From assembly GCF_001439635.1 (NCBI RefSeq), contig NZ_LMBZ01000027.1, forward strand, positions 1-56,725: 56,725 bases of DNA. Direction: 5' to 3'. The DNA comes from Solibacillus cecembensis (GTDB lineage Bacteria > Bacillota > Bacilli > Bacillales_A > Planococcaceae). Positions 8,899-17,802 of this stretch are shown one piece after another. Positions within the stretch are counted from its first letter, which is position 1. Each line of letters begins with the position of its first letter. A model generated the notes under the pieces. That model ran no database searches. It was not told the DNA's origin and worked only from the letters and a program-made list of their open reading frames with translations. Position numbers and translations under genes: made by a program.

Positions 8899-9468
8899 TT
8901 AGCAGTACAGCTCGATAAACGTGCGCAGCAATTGTTTGCCATCTTCCGTCATGATTGATTCTGGATGATATTGTACCCCTTCAATCGCCCATTCTTTATG
9001 ACGGAGCCCCATAATCTCACCTTCTGCTGTCCATGCCGTTACTTCTAAACAATCCGGTAAAGATTCACGCTCTACGATTAATGAATGATAACGCGTTGCT
9101 TGAAACGGGTTGGCATTATTTTTATGTAAACCAATACCGCTATGCATGACTGGTGACGTTTTGCCGTGCATTAAGCGTTCTGCTCGGATCACATTGCCCC
9201 CAAATACTTGCGCAATTGCTTGATGCCCTAAACAAACGCCTAATATCGGGAGTTTACCAGCAAACTGTTCAATAATATTTAAGCTTTCACCTGCTTCATT
9301 TGGTGTACAAGGTCCTGGTGAAATGACAATCATTTTTGGTGAAAGCGCGTTAATTTCCTCCACTGTAATTTCATCATTACGCTTAACAATGATGTCATAA
9401 CCAAACTCCCCTAAATATTGCACGATATTATACGTAAACGAATCATAATTATCGATCATTAAAATCAT
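8899..9468 (-). CDS. pabA: Aminodeoxychorismate/anthranilate synthase, glutamine amidotransferase subunit
   Basis: Supplies ammonia from glutamine to PabB. The 189-residue class-I glutamine amidotransferase has its nucleophile Cys79 in LGVCLGHQA and the catalytic HPE in VQYHPESIM. The start at 9468 gives a four-base ATGA overlap with pabB; a longer frame runs 12 codons upstream inside pabB without a ribosome site. In B. subtilis this subunit serves both folate and tryptophan synthesis; no trp genes are in the window, so a dual role is possible but unproven. Confidence 0.95.
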   Translation of the reverse strand: MILMIDNYDSFTYNIVQYLGEFGYDIIVKRNDEITVEEINALSPKMIVISPGPCTPNEAGESLNIIEQFAGKLPILGVCLGHQAIAQVFGGNVIRAERLMHGKTSPVMHSGIGLHKNNANPFQATRYHSLIVERESLPDCLEVTAWTAEGEIMGLRHKEWAIEGVQYHPESIMTEDGKQLLRTFIELYC

Positions 9469-10874
9469 TGTACTGCCCCTTCCGCCATCGCTTTTGCTTG
9501 CCACATTGCTTTTGCTTTATTCATCGACTCTAAATATTCATTTTCCGGAATGGAATCAATGACAATTCCTGCACCCGCTTGAATATAAGCCATGCCATCT
9601 TGAATAAACGCTGTACGAATAACAATATTAAGCTCTAAATCGCCGTTATAACCAAGCCAGCCAATCGAACCTGTATAAAGTCCACGACGAACAGGCTCCA
9701 ACTCTTCAATAATCTCCATTGTGCGAATTTTTGGTGCACCTGTAATCGTGCCTCCTGGGAACATGGCACGAATGACATCTGCATTGGATATTCCTCGTGC
9801 CATCTGTCCGCGTACATTGGAAACGATATGCATGACATGTGAATAGCGTTCAATGACCATAAATTCATTTACTTCCACCGTGCCGTAATGGCAGACGCGT
9901 CCTAAATCATTGCGTTCTAAATCGACGAGCATGACATGTTCTGCTCGTTCTTTTTCGTTGTCGATTAGTTCATTTGCAAGTGCTATATCTTGTTCCTCTG
10001 AATTGCCGCGCGGGCGTGTACCTGCAATTGGTCTTGTCGACAATTCTGTACCGTCACGTTTAATGAGTAATTCTGGTGAACCACTGACAACCGCAAAATC
10101 TGCACTCTCGATATACGCCATATAAGGAGATGGGTTAAATGAACGCACCGCTTCATACATGACAATCGGTGGTGCATTTAATCGCTTGCCTTGACGCACA
10201 GATAAATTCACTTGGAACACATCACCTTGTCCGATATACTCCTGAATTTTTTCAACTGCTCGTTCAAAATCCTGTGCATGAAATGATACTTCGAGCTCGC
10301 TTGCATCCTCATTAATTTCAGTTGCATTTTCTTGTCCAAATATGCGCGTAGCCATTCCTTGTTGTGCCCCTGCTTGCCACTGTTGTTGCCACTGCTGTAA
10401 ATCGACTGTGCTATCTAATCGCTTCATAAGTGTCACTTCATCTGTTTTCACATTATGTACGGCCCAATGATCAAATAAGTAAAAATAAACATCTGGAATT
10501 TGTAAATCATCCTCTGCAAGATCAGGTAATACCTCGATTGTGCGCGCATAATCATACGAAATAAAACCGATAGCACCACCTTGGAAATCTGGTAAATGTG
10601 GAATACGCTCTAATTTGTAGTTATGCATCAATTGCTCAAGCTGTGCTAATGGCTCGCCTTGTTTCACTTCGACCATCCCATCAAGCCATGCAATTTGTAA
10701 TCCGTCTTCCACTGATTTTGCTGTTGCGATTGGATTCCAAGCTGCTATAGAATAGTTTCCACCGCGTCCACTTTCTAAAAAAGCCTTTTCTTTGAGGGTC
10801 TTTGTTTGCTGTTGAAAGCTATAGAAAAATTCATCCTTTGTCATGGAAAATACTTGATATTCTAGCTGTTGCAT
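9465..10874 (-). CDS. pabB: Aminodeoxychorismate synthase component I
   Basis: Converts chorismate plus ammonia into 4-amino-4-deoxychorismate. The 469-residue product has the chorismate-binding domain in its second half with GTRPRGNSEEQD, ERAEHVMLVDLERNDLGR and MFPGGTITGAPK, and an N-terminal domain like TrpE/PabB. It is the first gene of the folate operon. Anthranilate synthase component I is the alternative by homology, but pabA, pabC and folP follow directly. Confidence 0.94.
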   Translation of the reverse strand: MQQLEYQVFSMTKDEFFYSFQQQTKTLKEKAFLESGRGGNYSIAAWNPIATAKSVEDGLQIAWLDGMVEVKQGEPLAQLEQLMHNYKLERIPHLPDFQGGAIGFISYDYARTIEVLPDLAEDDLQIPDVYFYLFDHWAVHNVKTDEVTLMKRLDSTVDLQQWQQQWQAGAQQGMATRIFGQENATEINEDASELEVSFHAQDFERAVEKIQEYIGQGDVFQVNLSVRQGKRLNAPPIVMYEAVRSFNPSPYMAYIESADFAVVSGSPELLIKRDGTELSTRPIAGTRPRGNSEEQDIALANELIDNEKERAEHVMLVDLERNDLGRVCHYGTVEVNEFMVIERYSHVMHIVSNVRGQMARGISNADVIRAMFPGGTITGAPKIRTMEIIEELEPVRRGLYTGSIGWLGYNGDLELNIVIRTAFIQDGMAYIQAGAGIVIDSIPENEYLESMNKAKAMWQAKAMAEGAVQ

Positions 10875-11008
10875 CTACCCGTTCGCCTCTTCTCTTGTTG
10901 TTTTCTTTATTAAACTTGATAATACTATGAAAATCCAATGATACGCGAAAATTTTTATTTGACATTTTTTTAAATGATGCCATATTTGCGAAAATCCCCT
11001 TAAACAAT

Positions 11009-11038
11009 AAAAAAGCACAGCGAAATTTCCGCCATGCT
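11009..11038 (-). terminator. Terminator after cysK
   Basis: Minus-strand stem AGCATGGCG / CGCTGTGCT with wobble pairs and a T run. It lies just downstream of the cysK stop and separates it from pabB. Confidence 0.82.
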
Positions 11039-11054
11039 TTTATATTGGATTCAA

Positions 11055-11990
11055 TTAGTCTTCAAATTGATATAAAGGCGTTGATAAGTAGCGCTCACCG
11101 TTTGATGGAATGATTGCTAATACATTTTTCCCTTTACCTAAACGTTTCGCCGTTTCAATCGCCGCATAAATGGCTGCACCTGAAGAAATCCCTGCTAAAA
11201 TACCTTCTTCACGTGCTACTTTACGTGCGTATTCAAATGCTGTTTCATTTTCCACTAGGAATACCGACGTATACACGTTTGTATCCAGTACTTCCGGAAT
11301 AAATCCTGCACCAATCCCTTGAATTTTATGTGGACCTGGATTACCACCAGATAATATTGGAGAATCTTTTGGCTCCACTGCGATCACTTCGATTTGTGGG
11401 AATTTCGATTTTAACACTTCACCTGCACCTGTAATCGTACCACCCGTACCGATACCTGCGACAAATGCATCTAATTGTAAACCGTCTGCTTCAAATGCTT
11501 CTACTATTTCAGGACCTGTTGTTAAACGATGGATTTCAGCATTGGCTGCATTTTTAAATTGCTGTGGTAGGAAATAGCCTTCTGATGCTGATAATTCTTC
11601 CGCTTTTGCAATCGCGCCTTTCATTCCTTCTGGACCAGGTGTTAATACTAAATCCGCACCATATGCACGCAATAAATTACGGCGTTCTAATGACATTGTT
11701 TCTGGCATTACTAAAATTGCTTTATAGCCTTTTGCTGCTGCAATCATCGCTAGACCAATTCCTGTGTTACCTGATGTTGGCTCAATAATTGTGCCACCTG
11801 GTTTTAATGTACCATCCTTTTCAGCCGCTTCAATCATCGCTAGCGCAAGACGATCCTTAACTGAAGAACCTGGGTTGAAATATTCCAATTTTACATAAAC
11901 CGTACCTTCATTTTCGTTTGTTGCATTATTTAACTTGACGATTGGTGTACGACCTACTAAATCCGCCACTGAATTCGCTAATTTACTCAT
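11055..11990 (-). CDS. cysK: Cysteine synthase A (O-acetylserine sulfhydrylase)
   Basis: PLP enzyme forming cysteine from O-acetylserine and sulfide. In 311 residues the PLP lysine is Lys45 in NPGSSVKDRLA, the substrate loop TSGNTG sits at 72-77, and the glycine-rich phosphate cup GIGTGGTITG follows near 175-184. The start at 11990 (MSKLANS) is placed by AGAGGGG ten bases upstream; two earlier in-frame ATGs lack usable spacing. A promoter with operator-like repeats precedes it, and a terminator follows, so it is monocistronic. Confidence 0.96.
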   Translation of the reverse strand: MSKLANSVADLVGRTPIVKLNNATNENEGTVYVKLEYFNPGSSVKDRLALAMIEAAEKDGTLKPGGTIIEPTSGNTGIGLAMIAAAKGYKAILVMPETMSLERRNLLRAYGADLVLTPGPEGMKGAIAKAEELSASEGYFLPQQFKNAANAEIHRLTTGPEIVEAFEADGLQLDAFVAGIGTGGTITGAGEVLKSKFPQIEVIAVEPKDSPILSGGNPGPHKIQGIGAGFIPEVLDTNVYTSVFLVENETAFEYARKVAREEGILAGISSGAAIYAAIETAKRLGKGKNVLAIIPSNGERYLSTPLYQFED

Positions 11991-12005
11991 AGTATCCATT
12001 CCCCT

Positions 12006-12042
12006 CTTAATTCCTACCATCTCGATAGGTTTTCCTTAATTC
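12006..12042 (-). promoter_or_regulatory. Operator-like repeats in the cysK leader (candidate CymR site)
   Basis: Two direct copies of GAATTAAG (12035-12042 and 12006-12013) flank an imperfect inverted repeat CCTATC-N5-GGTAGG on the minus strand, right at the expected transcription start. CymR represses sulfur genes including cysK in Bacillales, so it is the natural candidate. The match to a CymR consensus was not computed. Confidence 0.45.
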
Positions 12043-12044
12043 GT

Positions 12045-12074
12045 ATTTTATCAACCTTTACTAGTCATTGTCAA
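12045..12074 (-). promoter_or_regulatory. cysK promoter (sigma-A type)
   Basis: Minus strand -35 TTGACA at 12069-12074, 18-bp spacer, -10 TAAAAT at 12045-12050, followed closely by the repeated GAATTAAG elements. Confidence 0.7.
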
Positions 12075-12150
12075 TTGTTTCCTCGATTTATTTCTCGAAT
12101 TTTCTAACTATTATTTCACTTTACATTTAATCATAGTTAGAAATTCGCAT

Positions 12151-12190
12151 AAAAAAGGCGATTTACCATATGAAACATATCGTAAATCGC
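12151..12190 (-). terminator. Terminator between the foldase gene and cysK
   Basis: Long minus-strand stem built from GCGATTTACGATATG and its near-perfect complement with a three-base loop, followed by CTTTTTTAT. It ends the hslO-foldase transcript. Confidence 0.9.
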
Positions 12191-12198
12191 ACTTTTGT

Positions 12199-13167
12199 TT
12201 ATTTTTTTGTTTCCCCGTAAAACCAAGTCGCCTCAAATGTAGTCCAAAAAGCTTCAGGTGTAATCGACGGTGATAATTGTTCCAAGGCAATTTGTCGATT
12301 GACATGCTGTTTTACATCTTCATAAGAGAATGATTTCCCTTCTAGCACTTCTGCAACATACGCAATGGCATAACGACCATCACTTAATACAAAAGGCTTT
12401 GATGTTTCTTTTGCTTTTAGTTTTTGAACGGCTGTCGAAATGGCCTTTTCTATTGTGGATTGACCTTCTGCAACAAAGCCTATATCCCCACCAAGACTTG
12501 CAGATGCTGTGTCCACTGAATGTTCGCGCGCTATCACGGCAAAATCCGAACCATTTTTCAGCTCTTTTTCTACTCGCTCAGCATCTTCCTTTGTATTGAC
12601 AATAACGATACTCGTCCGATACGTCGTCGAAATATTATAGAGAGACTTATTGTCCTCATAATATTTTTCGCCCGCTTCGTTTTCTACAACGATATCATAT
12701 GTTAATACTTTTTCTAATAAAAGCTGCGCTCGTATTTTTTGACGTAGTTGCTCTGTCGATAAGCTATGTATTGATGAATCATTTGCATCCTGTGCAGATC
12801 GTAGCAAAGCGATTTCTAAATCAATTTCTTGATCTGTTACATCAATTTTATACTTTTTCGCAGCCTTCTCCATAACAGCCTCATTTACTAAGTCTTGCAA
12901 TGTCTCTTTTCCATAACGGCTTTCCATTTCTGCCAGCCATTGTTGGCGCGTAATGATCTCTCCATCAACGGCAGCCACTTGCTCGCTGCCGTCTTTTGAT
13001 GTTGAACCTTCAGATGGGAGTAACCATAACACAAACCAAAATAAATTTCCGATTAACAAAAGTAACAATAATACCAACGTTGGTTTTGTTTTTAAGCGTC
13101 GTTGTAAGAACGGTATATTTTGCGGTGTTTGTGGTGTAGTTTGGTGTAAATTACGATTGGATTTCAT
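12199..13167 (-). CDS. Membrane-anchored PpiC-type peptidyl-prolyl isomerase (YacD/PrsA-like)
   Basis: A 322-residue protein with one N-terminal membrane segment (about 31-50), a SurA/PrsA-like helical region, and a parvulin rotamase domain (about 180-270, with the TASASLGGDIGFVAEGQ signature). It should fold secreted proteins on the outer membrane face. Unlike PrsA there is no lipobox cysteine, so it is anchored by the transmembrane helix. Same place as yacD of B. subtilis. Its 5' end overlaps hslO by 17 bases, indicating co-expression with that redox chaperone. Confidence 0.85.
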   Translation of the reverse strand: MKSNRNLHQTTPQTPQNIPFLQRRLKTKPTLVLLLLLLIGNLFWFVLWLLPSEGSTSKDGSEQVAAVDGEIITRQQWLAEMESRYGKETLQDLVNEAVMEKAAKKYKIDVTDQEIDLEIALLRSAQDANDSSIHSLSTEQLRQKIRAQLLLEKVLTYDIVVENEAGEKYYEDNKSLYNISTTYRTSIVIVNTKEDAERVEKELKNGSDFAVIAREHSVDTASASLGGDIGFVAEGQSTIEKAISTAVQKLKAKETSKPFVLSDGRYAIAYVAEVLEGKSFSYEDVKQHVNRQIALEQLSPSITPEAFWTTFEATWFYGETKK

Positions 13168-14032
13168 TCACTAATCCTTCAAGTTCTTCTCGGCTGAAGT
13201 GATATTTTTCTAAACAGAAATGACATTGCGCCTCAGCTTGACCATCTTCAACAATCATTTCTTCGATTTCCTTCACACCTAAACCAATAATAGCCGCACC
13301 AAAACGCTCTTTTGAACACTGACACTGGAACTGAACAGGCATTGACGATAAAATTCGGACATTTTCTTTCCCTAATACTGCTTCTAAAATTTGCTCTGGC
13401 GTAAAGCCTTTTTCTATCATTTTTGACACAGGCTCAATCGCTGATAAACGCTTTTCAATCTCATCAATTGTTTCGTCTTCGCAGCCTGGCATTAATTGAA
13501 TGATAAAACCGCCTGCTGCTAAAATCGTGTTGTCTGGGTTCACTAATACGCCTAAACCAACCGATGAAGGGGATTGCTCTGATTTTGCGAAATAGTACGT
13601 AAAGTCCTCACCAATTTCTCCTGATACGATCGGTGTTTGACCTGAAAACATATCGCGTAAGCCTAAATCTTTCACGATTGTTAATGTTCCCTCTGTCCCA
13701 ACGCCAGCACGCACATCTAATTTTCCTTGCTCATTTAAATCAAAATGCACATGGGGATTTGTTACGAAACCACGCACATCACCTTTTGCATCAGCATCGA
13801 TAATGATTGGACCAATTGGACCGTTCCCCTCGATTTTTACGGTAATTTTCTCTTCACCTTTTAACATAGCCCCCATCATAACAGAAGCTGTCATTGATCG
13901 ACCTAGTGCTGCGGATACAATCGGCCATGTATTATGACGCTTTTGTGCCTCGTTCACCGTTTCTGTTGTCTTTGTTGCAAATGCACGTACTTGTCCATCA
14001 AATGCGATGGCTCTTACTAAATAATCTTTCAT
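13151..14032 (-). CDS. hslO: Redox-regulated chaperone Hsp33
   Basis: Holdase activated by oxidation. The 293-residue protein ends in the zinc-redox switch: Cys237-x-Cys239 (QCQCSK) and Cys270-x2-Cys273 (CHFC). The N-terminal ALGRSMTASVMMGAMLKG and the FITYYF-type core are typical of the family. Lies between coaX and the foldase gene as in B. subtilis; overlap with the latter suggests an operon for stress protein folding. Confidence 0.97.
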   Translation of the reverse strand: MKDYLVRAIAFDGQVRAFATKTTETVNEAQKRHNTWPIVSAALGRSMTASVMMGAMLKGEEKITVKIEGNGPIGPIIIDADAKGDVRGFVTNPHVHFDLNEQGKLDVRAGVGTEGTLTIVKDLGLRDMFSGQTPIVSGEIGEDFTYYFAKSEQSPSSVGLGVLVNPDNTILAAGGFIIQLMPGCEDETIDEIEKRLSAIEPVSKMIEKGFTPEQILEAVLGKENVRILSSMPVQFQCQCSKERFGAAIIGLGVKEIEEMIVEDGQAEAQCHFCLEKYHFSREELEGLVNEIQS

Positions 14033-14050
14033 GTTGAAAATTCCTCTTCT

Positions 14051-14827
14051 CTATTGATTTCTTTTATAAATTATATGCAAACCTTTTAACGTTAAAAAAG
14101 CGTCGACTACATCAATCATTTGGGTTTCGCTTGCAATTAGATTCGCTAATCCACCTGTTGCAATGACTAACGGTTCTTCCTTGCTTTGCATTTTCATCCG
14201 ATTAACAATTCCCTCAACCTGACCAATAAAACCATAAAACACACCCGCTTGCATTGCGGCAATCGTATTTTTGCCAACTACATGCGGTGTTCGTGCAATT
14301 TCTATCCGTGGAAGCTTAGATGCCCGTGTATATAAAGCGTCAGTTGAAATCGCTATACCGGGTGCAATCGCGCCCCCCATATAATCACCGTATTTATTTA
14401 AGTAGCAATACGTAATAGCCGTTCCAAAGTCGACAATGATTAACGGTTTCCCGCCGTATTCAGCTAATGCTGCGACCGCATTCACGATACGATCTGCACC
14501 TACTTCACGCGGATTTTCATATTTAATGTTGAGCCCTGTTTTTACACCTGGGCCTACAACTAATGGCTGAATTGAGAAATACTTTTTACACATTGCCTCT
14601 AGCGCAAACATGATAGGTGGTACAACTGAGGATATAATAATTCCATTAATTTGTTCAAATATAATGCCTTCATGTGTAAAAAACGCTTTAATTTGCATTG
14701 CGTATTCGTCTTCTGTTTTTCTTGTGTCTGTTTCCATTCGCCAGTGATACATCAGTTTATCATCTTTATATATCCCTAGAATGATATTGGAATTGCCCGC
14801 ATCCATTACTAAATTCACGCACGTCAC
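14051..14827 (-). CDS. coaX: Type III pantothenate kinase
   Basis: First step of coenzyme A synthesis, phosphorylating pantothenate. The 258-residue product has the acetate/sugar kinase-type phosphate motifs: VMDAGNSNIILG (8-19) and the central DFGTAITYCYLNKYGDYMGGAIAPG, plus PREVGADRIVNAVAA. Type III enzymes are not inhibited by CoA and need a monovalent cation. About 20 bases separate it from hslO. The ~240 bases to the right, before marR, hold no recognisable gene. Confidence 0.96.
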   Translation of the reverse strand: MTCVNLVMDAGNSNIILGIYKDDKLMYHWRMETDTRKTEDEYAMQIKAFFTHEGIIFEQINGIIISSVVPPIMFALEAMCKKYFSIQPLVVGPGVKTGLNIKYENPREVGADRIVNAVAALAEYGGKPLIIVDFGTAITYCYLNKYGDYMGGAIAPGIAISTDALYTRASKLPRIEIARTPHVVGKNTIAAMQAGVFYGFIGQVEGIVNRMKMQSKEEPLVIATGGLANLIASETQMIDVVDAFLTLKGLHIIYKRNQ

Positions 14828-15071
14828 CTACTTTTTACATGTCTTGAAAAAAATCATACCACATTTAAACAACATCTTTATAGTGTTTCGTTGATTTCTA
14901 CACATCAAAATGGATGGCTGATAGATCGTGGATTTTCGTCTGGGCTTTTTGTTAAAAGAAGCTTGTAATTATTTCAACTGCAATACGTGATGAACCGTAC
15001 ATTTTTTTATACTTACGAACTGATTTATGATCTTCCATTACTTGAATCGTTACTATTTGTATTATTTTTAC

Positions 15072-15500
15072 CTACTTGCTTTTATCGCTATTGTGCTTTA
15101 ATCTTTCCAACAATGTAAACAAGGTTTGTATATCTTGCTCAGAAAATTGAGTTGATAATTGCTTGAAATATTCATTTTTATCATCCTGACAGTGAACCAA
15201 TCGCGCGCGCCCTTCCTCTGTTAAACTTACAAGCACTTCTCGATTATTATCCGTATTTCGACTCCTCATAACGAAGTCTTCTTCTTCTAATAATTTTAAA
15301 TGTCTCGTAATGGCGGCTTGATCAATTTGGATAGCCTGCTTTAACACTTGTTGTGGAACTGTTCCACCATCAAGTAGCGTGCACAGCAGTTCATAGCGCG
15401 TCATACTAATGTCCGTCTGCTTTTCAAACTGCATTGTCACTTGACGATCAATCGTTTTCATTAACAAGATGATTTGCTTCATTTGTTCCATGCTCGTCAT
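15072..15500 (-). CDS. MarR-family transcriptional regulator
   Basis: A 142-residue winged-helix repressor. Helices around 50-70 carry QIDQAAITRHLKLLEEEDFVMR, the recognition region, followed by the wing NTDNNREVLVSLTEEG. The start at 15500 is fixed by AAAGGGGG eight bases upstream. Two adjacent palindromes at the promoter suggest that it represses itself. There is no partner transporter or enzyme gene nearby, so its regulon and ligand are unknown. It sits between ftsH and coaX, which are adjacent in B. subtilis; I infer insertion of this gene in the lineage. Confidence 0.88.
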   Translation of the reverse strand: MTSMEQMKQIILLMKTIDRQVTMQFEKQTDISMTRYELLCTLLDGGTVPQQVLKQAIQIDQAAITRHLKLLEEEDFVMRSRNTDNNREVLVSLTEEGRARLVHCQDDKNEYFKQLSTQFSEQDIQTLFTLLERLKHNSDKSK

Positions 15501-15516
15501 AAAATCCCCCTTTATA

Positions 15517-15542
15517 TGACTAGTCAACTGTTGACTGGTCAA
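15517..15542 (-). promoter_or_regulatory. Tandem palindromic operator of the marR gene
   Basis: Two palindromes in a row: TGACTAGTCA (15517-15526, perfect) and TTGACTGGTCAA (15531-15542, arms TTGAC/GTCAA). Centres are about 15 bp apart, downstream of the -10 and upstream of the ribosome site. This is the usual arrangement for autorepression by a MarR dimer pair. Confidence 0.72.
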
Positions 15543-15543
15543 T

Positions 15544-15572
15544 TATATAATTGCCTCTTTCCTTACACAAGT
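15544..15572 (-). promoter_or_regulatory. marR promoter (sigma-A type)
   Basis: Minus strand TTGTGT, 17-bp spacer, TATAAT just upstream of the palindromic operator and just downstream of the ftsH terminator, so marR has independent transcription. Confidence 0.68.
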
Positions 15573-15588
15573 ATTTTGAATCGAAGGT

Positions 15589-15632
15589 AAAAAAACTGCT
15601 TACCTCTTTTTTTGAAAGAGGTAAGCAGTTTT
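15589..15632 (-). terminator. Terminator after ftsH
   Basis: Perfect 18-bp arms AAAACTGCTTACCTCTTT (15592-15609) and complement (15615-15632) with a five-base loop and a T run on the minus strand. Confidence 0.93.
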
Positions 15633-15640
15633 GTAAAATA

Positions 15641-17668
15641 TTATTTACGATCTTCATCGATGCCTTGAGGGCGCTCTGCCGGGACATCTTTTGCTAAATT
15701 TGCGACCGTTGGATTTGTTTCTTGACCGACAACCTCTTCATTAATCGTAGCTGAACCCGCCTTTTCTAACGTTGGCATTGGTTCTACTTTTATAACTTCT
15801 TTAGTTGTCGATTCTTCCTCTGCGATAACCTCTTCTGGTGGAAGTGTACCGTGATCACGTAAATGCTCAATTTCTTGCGCGTTTAATGTTTCTTTCTTCA
15901 TTAACGTATTCGCAATTAAATCCAGCAATTCACGTTTATCTGTAAGGATTTGTTTTGTACGTTTATATTGTCTTTCAACAATGTTTTGTACTTCTTTATC
16001 AATTTCATATGCAATTGAATCTGAATAGTTTTGATCTGAGTTAAAATCGCGCCCTAAGAACGGATTCGCTCCTTGGCTTGAGCCGTATTGAACAGCACCA
16101 AGATTATCACTCATACCATATTCCGTAACCATCGCACGTGCAATACTCGTTACTTTTTGGAAGTCATTATGTGCGCCTGTTGAAACTTCACCAAGCACAA
16201 CCTCTTCTGCAATACGTCCGCCAAGTAGACCCGCGATACGATCAAGTAATTCTTGCTTCGTCGTGAAGAAACGCTCTTCTTTTGGCAACATAATCGCATA
16301 ACCACCCGCTTGACCGCGTGGTACGATTGTTACTTTATGAACTGTATCTGCTTCGTCTAATTCTAAACCAACAACAACGTGACCCGCTTCGTGGTACGCC
16401 ACCAGTTTTTTCTCTTTTGGAGAGTAAACTCGACTTGCTTTCGCAGGACCCGCAATTACGCGGTCAGACGCTTCATCAATATCGACCATATTAATTGTTT
16501 TCTTGTTTTTACGAGCTGCAACAAGTGCACCTTCGTTTAATAAGTTTTCTAAATCGGCACCTGAGAATCCTGGTGTACGTTGCGCTACTGCAGCAAGGTC
16601 AACCGTATCCGCAAGTGGTTTGTTACGTGCGTGAACTTTAAGGATTGCTTCACGACCTTTTACATCTGGGTGTCCAACCGTAATTTGACGGTCAAAACGA
16701 CCTGGACGTAATAATGCTTTGTCTAGGATGTCTGGACGGTTAGTCGCAGCAATAATAATAATCCCTTCGTTGGCACCGAAGCCATCCATCTCAACTAGTA
16801 ATTGGTTTAATGTTTGTTCACGCTCATCGTGACCACCACCAAGACCTGCACCACGTTGACGACCTACTGCATCAATCTCATCAATGAAAATGATACATGG
16901 CGCATTTTTCTTCGCATTTTCGAATAAGTCACGTACACGAGATGCACCGACACCGACGAACATTTCAACGAAGTCAGAACCTGAAATCGAGAAGAATGGA
17001 ACGCCTGCTTCACCGGCTACTGCACGTGCAAGTAATGTTTTACCCGTACCTGGAGGACCTACAAGTAGGATACCTTTAGGAATTCTTGCACCGATTTCCG
17101 TAAACTTACGGTGATCTTTTAAGAAGTCAACTACCTCAACTAGCTCTGCCTTTTCTTCATCAGCACCTGCTACATCAGTAAAACGCACTTTTTTCTTCTG
17201 GTCATCATAAAGCTTAGCTTTTGATTTACCAAAGTTCATTACTTTATTACCGCCACCTTGAGATTGGCTCAATAGGAAGAAGAATAAAATAATAATGATG
17301 ACAAACGGAATCATGCTCGTAATAAATGTTACGAAGCCGCTCGTTTGTGGCGCTTCTTTAACTTTTACTTCTGGGTAGTCTTTCTCAATTTGCATAATGC
17401 TTTTAATTGACTCTGTGTCATTTTCAAGGATGTTTACAGTAAATGTTTCACCCTCTTTAGCATTTTTTAATTGTCCGACTACTTTATATACTTTATTGTC
17501 CGGTTGAACTGTTATAGAATCAACCTTTTTACTATCTAATGCCTCAAAGAATTCGTAAAAATTCATTTCTTCAGTTGTCTTTTTTCCACCATTAAATGTG
17601 CCAAAAATCCCGATAATCACGAGAAATATTAGTAAATAAAATATGGTGTATCGAAATATTCGATTCAT
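15641..17668 (-). CDS. ftsH: ATP-dependent zinc metalloprotease FtsH
   Basis: Membrane-anchored AAA+ protease degrading damaged membrane proteins and regulators. The 675-residue product has membrane segments at about 7-24 and 113-133 flanking an extracytoplasmic domain, Walker A GPPGTGKT (204-211), Walker B IIFIDEID (259-266), the second region of homology ending RPGRFDRQ, and the zinc site HEAGH (426-430). The C-terminal ~75 residues are an acidic, low-complexity tail. The start at 17668 follows GAGGAGG. Transcribed separately from hprT, with its own candidate promoter and a strong terminator. Confidence 0.98.
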   Translation of the reverse strand: MNRIFRYTIFYLLIFLVIIGIFGTFNGGKKTTEEMNFYEFFEALDSKKVDSITVQPDNKVYKVVGQLKNAKEGETFTVNILENDTESIKSIMQIEKDYPEVKVKEAPQTSGFVTFITSMIPFVIIIILFFFLLSQSQGGGNKVMNFGKSKAKLYDDQKKKVRFTDVAGADEEKAELVEVVDFLKDHRKFTEIGARIPKGILLVGPPGTGKTLLARAVAGEAGVPFFSISGSDFVEMFVGVGASRVRDLFENAKKNAPCIIFIDEIDAVGRQRGAGLGGGHDEREQTLNQLLVEMDGFGANEGIIIIAATNRPDILDKALLRPGRFDRQITVGHPDVKGREAILKVHARNKPLADTVDLAAVAQRTPGFSGADLENLLNEGALVAARKNKKTINMVDIDEASDRVIAGPAKASRVYSPKEKKLVAYHEAGHVVVGLELDEADTVHKVTIVPRGQAGGYAIMLPKEERFFTTKQELLDRIAGLLGGRIAEEVVLGEVSTGAHNDFQKVTSIARAMVTEYGMSDNLGAVQYGSSQGANPFLGRDFNSDQNYSDSIAYEIDKEVQNIVERQYKRTKQILTDKRELLDLIANTLMKKETLNAQEIEHLRDHGTLPPEEVIAEEESTTKEVIKVEPMPTLEKAGSATINEEVVGQETNPTVANLAKDVPAERPQGIDEDRK

Positions 17669-17709
17669 CCCCAGCCTCCTCACAACATTACAGAAAAACT
17701 ATAAGTAAA

Positions 17710-17739
17710 ATCTTAACATACGTTGAAAATTTCATACAA
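17710..17739 (-). promoter_or_regulatory. Candidate ftsH promoter
   Basis: Minus strand TTGTAT (17734-17739), 18-bp spacer, TAAGAT (17710-17715), about 40 bases before the ftsH start. Weak -35; reported as a candidate. Confidence 0.45.
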
Positions 17740-17802
17740 TGAAAAGCATCAAGTATTTTTAACAGTTGAGCGAATTATGGCGAATTCTGCTCAAATTCAA
17801 AA

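Noticed and set aside
14828..15071. Possible decayed gene between coaX and marR
   Set aside because: No frame shows recognisable protein similarity or a ribosome site; only AT-rich sequence is seen.
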